Assembly: GCA_024506175.1 (NCBI GenBank)
Contig: JAMBEQ010000266.1
Coordinates: 1-64,000, forward strand
From: Methylocystis sp.
GTDB lineage: Bacteria; Pseudomonadota; Alphaproteobacteria; Rhizobiales; Beijerinckiaceae
Length of the DNA stretch: 64,000 nt
Reading direction: 5' to 3'
The position numbers were made by a program, and so were the translations under genes. Below the pieces are notes generated by a model. That model was not told where the DNA came from. It saw nothing but the letters and a program-made list of their open reading frames with translations, and made no database searches. Of the stretch, positions 8,546-15,844 are shown piece after piece (positions within the stretch are counted from its first letter, which is position 1; the number at the start of each line of letters is the position of its first letter).

Positions 8546-9031
8546 ATGGCAGCAGCGGTGTCGGTGGGCGGGGCGTCGGGCTCCGGGCTTCTCGATTGGG
8601 CGCACGCCAGCGAGACGGCCGAGAAGCGTGCGAGCTGGCGGCTCAAGTCGCTCCTCAAGGGCGAACGCGACGGGACGGTCAGGCACCCGTTCCCCGTCAC
8701 CGACCGAGAGCAGTACCTCAAAGACATCAAGGGCAAGAACATCCCGAAGCGCGTCGACGAAGCTCCGATCGAGAGCGTTCCGCTCGCCGAGCTTCACGGC
8801 ATCCAGCGCTCGGTCAACGTCGAGCGGCTCGCGCAGCACCTCGAAGACGAGGATCTCGTGCCCGAGGGCAAGCGCTCGCCGAACGCCGGCATGCTCGTCG
8901 ACCTCCCCGTCGTCGTGAAGATGAACGGCAAGGACTACCTGCACGACGGGCATCACCGCGCCACGGCGGCATGGGTGCGGGGCGAGCGCGCGATTGGCGC
9001 GCGCGTTGTGGATCTCGACAAGCAGGGGTGA
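8546..9031 (+). CDS. ParB-like nuclease-domain protein
   Basis: VVVKMNGKDYLHDGHHRATAAWVRGERAIGARVVDL. Confidence 0.65.
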   Translation: MAAAVSVGGASGSGLLDWAHASETAEKRASWRLKSLLKGERDGTVRHPFPVTDREQYLKDIKGKNIPKRVDEAPIESVPLAELHGIQRSVNVERLAQHLEDEDLVPEGKRSPNAGMLVDLPVVVKMNGKDYLHDGHHRATAAWVRGERAIGARVVDLDKQG

Positions 9032-9035
9032 ACCG

Positions 9036-9398
9036 ATGGCTGATCCGGAGACGAGGGAAGCGTACGAGGAGCGGTTCGCGGCGAACCAACGCGTGTCGGG
9101 GCAGTTCATCGACACGCGCACGCACTTCCCGTGTCCGTTCTGCGCCGCGCCTGACTGGTTCGCGCCGCGCATCATCGAACTCGAAACGAAGGGTCAGGGC
9201 GAGCACATCTGCAGCGAGTGCGGGCGCGGCGCGCGCTTCGTCTTCGATCGCGACGGAGCGAACGTGACGATTCGCATGGTGCAGACGCGCGGCGACGATC
9301 CGCCCGAGTACCTTCGCGGCATGATCTCGCGCGACGAGAGCACCGCGCCGATCATCGGCGGCGTCACCGGGCTCTTGCCGAAGGAGCCGAAGCGATGA
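9036..9398 (+). CDS. Zinc-ribbon hypothetical protein
   Basis: CPFCAAPDWF...CSECGRGARF. Confidence 0.6.
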   Translation: MADPETREAYEERFAANQRVSGQFIDTRTHFPCPFCAAPDWFAPRIIELETKGQGEHICSECGRGARFVFDRDGANVTIRMVQTRGDDPPEYLRGMISRDESTAPIIGGVTGLLPKEPKR

Positions 9399-9883
9399 GC
9401 GAGAGAAAGAGCTGGCACGCGTACTTCATCGGGATCGCGCACGAGGTCGCGTCGCGATCGACGTGCGACCGCAAGCACGTCGGCTGCGTGCTCGTACTCG
9501 ACAAGCGGATCATCTCGACGGGCTACAACGGCAGCATCCCGGGCGCGGACCACTGCGACGTCGTCGGGCACGACCTCGTGCAGTCGGTCGGCAAGGATGG
9601 CAAGCTCGCGCCGAACTGCGTGCGCACCGTCCACGCCGAAGTGAACGCCGTCGCGCAGGCTGCGCGCTCGGGCATCGCCACGCGCGGATCGATCGCGTAC
9701 ACGAACACGTTCCCGTGCTGGCCCTGCTTCAAGGTGCTCGCGAGCGCGGGCGTCGCGCTCATCGTCTACGACGACACCTACCGACCCGACGAGCGCGTCA
9801 TCGCGGCAGCGAAGAAGGCGAACATGCTGCTCCTCGGACCCGACGACTGGAACAAGCAGAGCGACGCGCCCGCGGGCGTGTGA
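9395..9883 (+). CDS. Deoxycytidylate (dCMP) deaminase-like protein
   Basis: CDRKHVGCVLV, TGYNGSIPGADHCD, HAEVNAV, NTFPCWPCFK zinc-deaminase motifs. Confidence 0.85.
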   Translation: MSERKSWHAYFIGIAHEVASRSTCDRKHVGCVLVLDKRIISTGYNGSIPGADHCDVVGHDLVQSVGKDGKLAPNCVRTVHAEVNAVAQAARSGIATRGSIAYTNTFPCWPCFKVLASAGVALIVYDDTYRPDERVIAAAKKANMLLLGPDDWNKQSDAPAGV

Positions 9884-9895
9884 TACAGGGCAGCG

Positions 9896-10423
9896 ATGGG
9901 TCACGGACGCCACATCAAGATCGTGGGCTACGGAGCGACGTCGCTCCTCGGGTCGGTCGACGTCGTGCGCGACTTCCTCATCTCGCTCGTGCACAAGCTC
10001 GGGATGCGCCCGCTCGGGCTTCCGCAGATGCACGACGTCGCGATCGACCTCTCGAAGATGAATGTCGAGCCGTTCGAGGACGAGGGCGGTGTCACCGGCA
10101 CTGTCGTGCTCTCGACGAGCCACTGCTCGATCCACACGTGGCCGGCGCGAGAGAAGCCGCTCTTCGTGCTCGACGTCTACTCGTGCCGCGACTTCAACGC
10201 CGTCGAGGTTGCCGACCACGCGAGCGAGCGGCTCGGTGCGTTCGCCTACCACGCGACCGATCTCTCGCTCTCGCTTCGCGCGCCCGACGACGTCGGCGCT
10301 CCGATCGCGTGGGGCATCATCTCGACCGAGGAGCCGCTCGGCAGGCCACCGACGAAGACGAACCCCTTCCCGCCCCCGAGCACCGAGGACGAACTCGATC
10401 TCGACGAGTTCACGAAGGACTGA
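9896..10423 (+). CDS. speD-like: S-adenosylmethionine decarboxylase proenzyme-like (SpeD family)
   Basis: STSHCSIHTWP...LDVYSC, matching the SpeD self-cleavage and catalytic Cys motifs. Confidence 0.8.
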   Translation: MGHGRHIKIVGYGATSLLGSVDVVRDFLISLVHKLGMRPLGLPQMHDVAIDLSKMNVEPFEDEGGVTGTVVLSTSHCSIHTWPAREKPLFVLDVYSCRDFNAVEVADHASERLGAFAYHATDLSLSLRAPDDVGAPIAWGIISTEEPLGRPPTKTNPFPPPSTEDELDLDEFTKD

Positions 10424-10441
10424 GTCAAGACGTCTTTACTG
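10422..10441. promoter_or_regulatory. Dyad site GAGTCAAGACGTCTTTACTG
   Basis: Near-palindromic copy of CAGTCAAGACGTCTTGACTG. Confidence 0.7.
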
Positions 10442-10464
10442 CCCGAGGCGGCATCGGATCGGGC

Positions 10465-10875
10465 ATGTGGATCTTCCTGAAGCACGGGTTCATCTCGGTC
10501 GTCGTCAATCGCAGCGACCCCACGCATCTGGTCGTGCGCGCGCGGACGCGGAGGCCGCTCGAATACATCCGCCGCGCGATCATGGATCGAGGCGGCGACA
10601 CCGTCGCGCTCCGCATCGTCGAGACGCCGGCAGCCGACTACCACTACCGCATCGAGCTGAATCGGGACGAGTTCGCGAAGGCGCTCACTGGCTACATCTG
10701 GGATTGCCTCACCTACCCCAACTTCAAGGGCGAGGTCGACGCGCAAGCGGACCGAAACCCGCGAGACGCCGGGCAAACCAAGCGCTACGCGGCGCTCCTG
10801 CACCGCGTGTGGTTCGATGTGCACTCGGCGCTCGACGAGCGCATGCGTGGGAAAAAAGTCTTGAGCACTCCTTGA
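10465..10875 (+). CDS. MWIF...-type conserved hypothetical protein
   Basis: MWIFLKHGFISVVV...VRAR...DYHYRIELNRDEFAKAL...YPNFK...YAALLHRVWFDVH. Confidence 0.65.
   Translation: MWIFLKHGFISVVVNRSDPTHLVVRARTRRPLEYIRRAIMDRGGDTVALRIVETPAADYHYRIELNRDEFAKALTGYIWDCLTYPNFKGEVDAQADRNPRDAGQTKRYAALLHRVWFDVHSALDERMRGKKVLSTP
10849..10870 (+). promoter_or_regulatory. Degenerate copy GGGAAAAAAGTCTTGAGCACTC
   Basis: Similarity to the 11718 and 13105 elements. Confidence 0.45.
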
Positions 10876-10906
10876 CGCCGCGCGCGGAGGCGCAATCCTC
10901 GTCAGC

Positions 10907-11545
10907 ATGGGACGAGGAACGATCGGGGTCATCATCGCGGGCGCGCTGGCGCTCATGGGCTGCGCAGGCGCCGTGCAGCCGAAGAACGACGTCGTGCGGC
11001 TCGACGAGGCTCCCGCGCAGGCGCCTGCTCCCACGCGTCCAGCTCGCGCGGAGGCGCACCCGCTGCTCGTCAGTCGGAGCATCACCGTCACGCTCGACGA
11101 GCAGATCACGGGCAAGGACGCTCTCGCGATCTTCCGGGCGCTCGCCGAGTGGGAGGCGCGCGCGGGCCTGCACTTCGAGGTGCGGAGCGGCGACGTCGCG
11201 CGCGAGCCCGAGCCGGGCGAGTTCGTCGTGCGATGGGGCGGCGGGCCGAACGCACCGGGCTACGCGGCGTGGGGCGCGGCGCGCGTCGGCGACGAGGTCG
11301 AGCGCAAGGCGATCGTGTGGCTGCAGACGGACGCGCTTTGGTGCGACGGCACGAGCCAACCGACCGTCGAGGACGGCGACTGCGACTTCGACTGGCTGCG
11401 GCGGATCGCGCTGCACGAGTTCGGGCACGCGCTCGGGCTCGATCACTCGACCGACCCGAACGACATCATGTGGCCGAGCGCGGACGCCGAGCACCTCACG
11501 GACAACGACGTCGCGCGCGAGCTGGCGTACGTTCCGCCGACCTAG
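10907..11545 (+). CDS. Matrixin-like zinc metalloprotease, predicted lipoprotein
   Basis: HEFGHALGLDHS zinc motif, DIMWPSA Met-turn, N-terminal lipobox LMGC. Confidence 0.8.
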   Translation: MGRGTIGVIIAGALALMGCAGAVQPKNDVVRLDEAPAQAPAPTRPARAEAHPLLVSRSITVTLDEQITGKDALAIFRALAEWEARAGLHFEVRSGDVAREPEPGEFVVRWGGGPNAPGYAAWGAARVGDEVERKAIVWLQTDALWCDGTSQPTVEDGDCDFDWLRRIALHEFGHALGLDHSTDPNDIMWPSADAEHLTDNDVARELAYVPPT

Positions 11546-11587
11546 CTGTCAGAACCGGGCGCTCGCGCGCGTCTGGTAGGGCATGAA

Positions 11588-11716
11588 GTGGCGAAGGCGC
11601 CCGCGGGACGACAGAATACGCGGCATCGGTCCACGGCGGTGAGGGCAGAGGTCGCGCTAGGGCTGTTCGTGGCGTTCGTGCTCGTTACCGCCGCTCTTCT
11701 CACGACTTGCGGATAG
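11588..11716 (+). CDS. Possible 42-aa membrane peptide
   Basis: GTG ORF ending AEVALGLFVAFVLVTAALLTTCG; below the track length cutoff. Confidence 0.3.
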   Translation: MAKAPAGRQNTRHRSTAVRAEVALGLFVAFVLVTAALLTTCG

Positions 11717-11717
11717 T

Positions 11718-11758
11718 CGAAAAAAAGTCTTGCGCATTCGGATCGACGGAGCTACCTT
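11718..11758 (+). promoter_or_regulatory. Promoter: CGAAAAAAAGTCTTGCGCA element with TTGCGC-N17-TACCTT
   Basis: Repeat plus -35/-10 spacing. Confidence 0.65.
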
Positions 11759-11803
11759 GTGATCGTGGTCGCGAGGAGCGGCCCGACGCGAGGAGCGACG
11801 ACC

Positions 11804-12073
11804 ATGGCGAAGGCGAGCAAGAAGACGACGAAGACGACGAAGACGGCGGATCGCGTGACGTTCGAGTTCGCGACCACGGGCCGCGACGGCGCGTGGAACT
11901 TCATGAAGCTCTGCGACGGCGTGAAGATCGCGGCGGGCTACCCGACGCTCCGCGCGCCGTACACGGTCACGGTGCTCGTCTCGACGTGGTGCGAGCGCGA
12001 GGTCGTCGATGCGTTCGCGGTCGGCACGGGCGGCGTCTGCGTCGGCTACGAGTTCGGAAAGGCGGTGGCGTGA
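11804..12073 (+). CDS. Hypothetical protein
   Basis: ATG after GGAGCGACGACC; alternative GTG at 11759 or 11765. Confidence 0.55.
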   Translation: MAKASKKTTKTTKTADRVTFEFATTGRDGAWNFMKLCDGVKIAAGYPTLRAPYTVTVLVSTWCEREVVDAFAVGTGGVCVGYEFGKAVA

Positions 12074-12501
12074 TGGGCGCCACGACGACGATCCACGTGC
12101 TCTACAGACAGCGCGCGATCCAGGGGCTTCTTCGGAGCGACGCGGGCTACAAGCACGTCGCGAGCGTCTTCAGCACGGACGCGGACGAGGCGTGCACGTG
12201 CGTCGACGACGTCTGGCGCATGATGAACACCGTCGACGGCTCGGCGATCGAGATCCCGCGCCAGATCCGCAACCGCTCGATGATGGTCGGCGACATCGCG
12301 ATCGTCGAGCAGAGCGGCACGCGCCGCGTCTTCGAGTGCGCGGCATGCGGCTGGGAAGAGCTGAGCGACGCGCGCGCCCGCTCGATGATCGCGCGCATCT
12401 CGCTCATCGCTCCGCACTTCGACGTGCACGGCGTCGAGGAGACGGCGGGCGCGCGGCTCTCGCGCATGATCGACGCGAACCTCGCGGAGCGCGGCCAATG
12501 A
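12073..12501 (+). CDS. Hypothetical protein
   Basis: TGATG overlap; CAACGW. Confidence 0.55.
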   Translation: MGATTTIHVLYRQRAIQGLLRSDAGYKHVASVFSTDADEACTCVDDVWRMMNTVDGSAIEIPRQIRNRSMMVGDIAIVEQSGTRRVFECAACGWEELSDARARSMIARISLIAPHFDVHGVEETAGARLSRMIDANLAERGQ

Positions 12502-13082
12502 GCGCGCGCGATCAGCTCTTCGGGCTCAGCGTCGCGCCGATGGGCGTCACCGAGATCGACCTCGGTGGCCGCATCGCGAGCATCCAGTGGCGCCCGTGGG
12601 GCAGCTCCTACGGCTCGCGCACGCGCGATTGGACGCCCGAGCTGGGCAAGGCGGCGAAGGCGCGCGCCGTCGAAGCCGAGCGCATCATCAAGCGCTGCTC
12701 GGTCGCAGTGCTCGACGAGTGGCTCGCCGTCCACGGGCAGCCGAAGCCGTTCCCGTTCCGCGGTCGCGGAGGCGTCAAGCGCGCGTACGTGTGCGCGACC
12801 ATGATCGCGCTCCACGATGCGTGGTTCCCGCGCGAGTTCGTCAACGCCGCGCCGAACTGGTTCCGCTGCTCGTGCGGGCACGAGGGCCCGGCGGTGCTCG
12901 ACGGCGTCGTCGTGCGCTGCGGGAACCCGAGCTGCACCAAGCCGAGCTACGCGCTCACGCTCGCCGATCTTCCCGACTGCGACTGCGGCACCGGCAAGAT
13001 CGACCCGAGCTGCGGCGCGAGCCTCTGCCGGGCCTGCTTCGAGAGCTGCGAACCCGCGTCTGCAGCGGGTTTCGACGGCTGA
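12498..13082 (+). CDS. Hypothetical zinc-binding protein
   Basis: ATGA overlap; FRCSCGHEG...CGNPSC...CDCGTGK...CRACFESC. Confidence 0.6.
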   Translation: MSARDQLFGLSVAPMGVTEIDLGGRIASIQWRPWGSSYGSRTRDWTPELGKAAKARAVEAERIIKRCSVAVLDEWLAVHGQPKPFPFRGRGGVKRAYVCATMIALHDAWFPREFVNAAPNWFRCSCGHEGPAVLDGVVVRCGNPSCTKPSYALTLADLPDCDCGTGKIDPSCGASLCRACFESCEPASAAGFDG

Positions 13083-13104
13083 CGCAGAGCGTCGGTCGAT
13101 TCCT

Positions 13105-13145
13105 CGAAAAAAAGTCTTGCGCACTGACCGGGCGCGAGCTACTGT
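13105..13145 (+). promoter_or_regulatory. Promoter: CGAAAAAAAGTCTTGCGCA element with TTGCGC-N17-TACTGT
   Basis: Repeat plus -35/-10 spacing. Confidence 0.65.
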
Positions 13146-13190
13146 CTCATTGTGGCCGGGAGGACCGGGCACGAAGCGGAGGACGCGGAC

Positions 13191-13334
13191 ATGAAGACGG
13201 GCTGGCTGCGGTACGAGGTTCTGAGCGCGACGGGCGAGTTCCTCGCCGTCTACCACTGCGGCGACCGCGACCTCGCGGATGCGTACGCGGCGCAGGTCGG
13301 CGGCACGGTCGTCGACCTCTGGGGGTCGAAGTGA
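13191..13334 (+). CDS. Small hypothetical protein
   Basis: ATG after GGAGG; alternative leaderless GTG at 13152. Confidence 0.5.
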   Translation: MKTGWLRYEVLSATGEFLAVYHCGDRDLADAYAAQVGGTVVDLWGSK

Positions 13335-13456
13335 GCCGCGTCGTCGTTCTCCCGAGCCCGGCGGGCTCCGGGCTCGCGGTGTTCTTCGACGTGCGCGGGC
13401 TCGTCGAGGCGATCGCGGTGAAGGAGCAGAAGGCGAAGAAGGGCGGTGCACGATGA
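13331..13456 (+). CDS. Small hypothetical protein
   Basis: GTGA overlap. Confidence 0.45.
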   Translation: MSRVVVLPSPAGSGLAVFFDVRGLVEAIAVKEQKAKKGGAR

Positions 13457-13632
13457 GCGGCTGGTACGAGTACGCCGACGAGATGGCCGCGCGCGAGACG
13501 CGCGGGCAGCGGCAGGTCACCTTCGCCGAGTGGTCGGCGGACGCGGCGCGCGCCGCGGAGGCGCGGGACGAGGCAGAGCGGCGCCGCTTCGCGGCATCGG
13601 AGGAGGACGGCGATGTCGACATCAGCTTCTAG
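13453..13632 (+). CDS. Small hypothetical protein
   Basis: ATGA overlap. Confidence 0.5.
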   Translation: MSGWYEYADEMAARETRGQRQVTFAEWSADAARAAEARDEAERRRFAASEEDGDVDISF

Positions 13633-13813
13633 TACGCGCGCGGTGCTCGTCGAGCGGCTGCGCAAGGCGGTGTTCTCCGCCGCGACGCTCATCCAGAACG
13701 ACGAAGAGGTCGGCGAGGAGACGGGCGACTTCGTCGAGAGCGATCTCCGCATCGCGACCGAGGCGCTCGCCGAGCTGGCGCGCTACGACGCGATCCACGG
13801 GGCGCGGCGATGA
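13613..13813 (+). CDS. Small hypothetical protein
   Basis: Overlapping start. Confidence 0.5.
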   Translation: MSTSASSTRAVLVERLRKAVFSAATLIQNDEEVGEETGDFVESDLRIATEALAELARYDAIHGARR

Positions 13814-14052
13814 CCGAGCCGCTCAAGGAGGCGAAGGACGTGCAGCACGCGGGCGAGATCCGCCCGCTCGAACGGCGTCCGCTCGAAGCGCTCGTCATCT
13901 TCGAGCAGTGGCGCCACTCGCGCCCGCGCAGCGAGTGGATTCCGCTCCGCATGCGCTACGAGCACCACCGCGCGTCGCATGGCGTGCGTGAGGCGATCCA
14001 GTGCGTGATCGACGAGCTGTCGGCGAGCGACGACGAGGAAGCGAAGCGATGA
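13810..14052 (+). CDS. Small hypothetical protein
   Basis: ATGA overlap. Confidence 0.5.
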   Translation: MTEPLKEAKDVQHAGEIRPLERRPLEALVIFEQWRHSRPRSEWIPLRMRYEHHRASHGVREAIQCVIDELSASDDEEAKR

Positions 14053-14282
14053 CGACGAACGGGCGCCCACGCGCCGTCGAAGATGTCGAGCAGTTCTGGA
14101 TCGAGCCTCCGCTGTTCCGCTCGTCGCGCTGCGAGTGGTGGGTCAAGAAGATCGAGGCGGGCTGGCGACCGAACAGGCGCATCAGCATGATGGGCTACTA
14201 CGAGAGTGCGCGCTTCTTCGGCGTCTTCATCTGGGAGTACCTGCACGTGATCGCACCGATGTTGGAAGCGAGGAGAGTATGA
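14049..14282 (+). CDS. Small hypothetical protein
   Basis: ATGA overlap. Confidence 0.5.
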   Translation: MTTNGRPRAVEDVEQFWIEPPLFRSSRCEWWVKKIEAGWRPNRRISMMGYYESARFFGVFIWEYLHVIAPMLEARRV

Positions 14283-14662
14283 GCGTCACGTTCTACGGCA
14301 AGAGCGGCTCGGGCACGATGACGACCTATCTGCACCTCGGCTACGAGCACCCCGCGCACCTCAACTTCAACAACGGCAACGCGCGCGCGGTGCTCGGGTT
14401 GCTCGGGCTCCCGAACGACGAGTGCCTCATGGGCGAGTGCACGATGCCCGAGGCGCGTCGTGCGATCATGCAGGCGAAGGCGCGCTTCGAGCGGCGTGCT
14501 CCCGAGCACACGCGTGAGAGCTACGAGGAGAAGCGACCGGGGCGCGCTCGCGTCATCAGCGGCGGGCTCGACGAGGAAGGGCTTCGCTCGCGCATCGAGC
14601 GCTTCGAGGAGTTCGTCGACACGATGGCGCGCATGGGCGCGGAGACGCTCTACTGGTCATGA
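14279..14662 (+). CDS. Hypothetical protein
   Basis: ATGA overlap. Confidence 0.55.
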   Translation: MSVTFYGKSGSGTMTTYLHLGYEHPAHLNFNNGNARAVLGLLGLPNDECLMGECTMPEARRAIMQAKARFERRAPEHTRESYEEKRPGRARVISGGLDEEGLRSRIERFEEFVDTMARMGAETLYWS

Positions 14663-15105
14663 GCACCGAGCCGAAGAAGTGGACGAAGAAGGACATCGCG
14701 ACGCTCTGCGGGCAGCTCGACACGCACTGGCTCAAGCTGCGTTTCGGACTGAACGCCTCGGAAGAGATCGAGGTCGCGAAGGCGATGCGCTCCGAAGGCG
14801 AGAAGGCGCGGCGTGAGATCGTGCTCGCCGGGCTTCGCGCGTGGCGTGAGCTGCTCGCGCAGCGGTACAACGAGCAGGTGCAGACGATCGGAAACCAGAT
14901 CGTGCGCTTCACCGAGTGGGGCAAAGGCGACGCATCGGCGGAAGATGATCAGGGAGAGATCGTGGGTGACACGATCGTGCGGCGCTTCACGAAGCTCGCG
15001 GGCGAGACGGACAAGGCGCACCGAGCAGCCGAAGCGCTCGTGCTCCGCGTCCACCACGAAGGGCTGCCGCCCGAGGTCGTGAGCTACGACCCGACGAGCC
15101 GCTAG
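14659..15105 (+). CDS. Hypothetical protein
   Basis: ATGA overlap. Confidence 0.55.
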   Translation: MSTEPKKWTKKDIATLCGQLDTHWLKLRFGLNASEEIEVAKAMRSEGEKARREIVLAGLRAWRELLAQRYNEQVQTIGNQIVRFTEWGKGDASAEDDQGEIVGDTIVRRFTKLAGETDKAHRAAEALVLRVHHEGLPPEVVSYDPTSR

Positions 15106-15138
15106 CGGAGCTGCCAGCGCTCGCGTACGCTCGCGCGT

Positions 15139-15840
15139 ATGACGGTCGCCGCGCTCATCAAGTACGACCAGGGCACGTCGCACCCGCCCGCGGGCCAAGC
15201 GCTCATCGGTACGCTCGGCACGCCCGTCACGGCGTCGAACGGCAACAACGCCGATGTCGAGCGCTGGGTGTACGCGTGGATCGCGACGCCGACCGGCTCG
15301 GCGATCTTGCCGGGCGTCATCTCTGACGGGCTCCTGCCAACGACGACGTTCACGCCCGACCTCACGGGCACGTACGTGCTCGCGCTCGACGTCTACGACC
15401 AGTTCGGCAACGTCTCGCACGACGTCCGTTGCTTCGCGGTCGAAGAGGCGAGCGGGCTCGTCATCCCGAACTTCGACGCCGACGCGGGCTCGATGAACTT
15501 CGGCGGGCAGAAGTTCGGATGGCACCCGTACATCGAGGCGCACCTCAAGGCGCTCAATCCGGCGACGGTCACGATCCCGGCGCTCAACATCGACTGGCAG
15601 GCGTCGAGCTACTTCAAGAAGACGCTCGGCGCGGGCGCGAACGCGATCACCTTCTCGAACGTCTTCGACAAGCCGATTATGGTGGCGCTCACGGGCGCGG
15701 GCTCGACGGTGACGTGGCCGGGCACGGTGAAGTGGCTCGGCGGCACCGTGCCGACGCAGACGGCGAGCGGCACCGACGTCTACACGTTCGTCTCGATCGG
15801 CGGGACGGTCTACGGCACGGTCATCCAGAACTTCCTGTAG
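15139..15840 (+). CDS. Fibre/adhesin-associated beta-rich protein (PKD-like segment)
   Basis: TTTFTPDLTGTYVLALDVYDQFGNVSHDV; TACGCT box 7 nt before ATG. Confidence 0.5.
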   Translation: MTVAALIKYDQGTSHPPAGQALIGTLGTPVTASNGNNADVERWVYAWIATPTGSAILPGVISDGLLPTTTFTPDLTGTYVLALDVYDQFGNVSHDVRCFAVEEASGLVIPNFDADAGSMNFGGQKFGWHPYIEAHLKALNPATVTIPALNIDWQASSYFKKTLGAGANAITFSNVFDKPIMVALTGAGSTVTWPGTVKWLGGTVPTQTASGTDVYTFVSIGGTVYGTVIQNFL

Positions 15841-15844
15841 CCCG

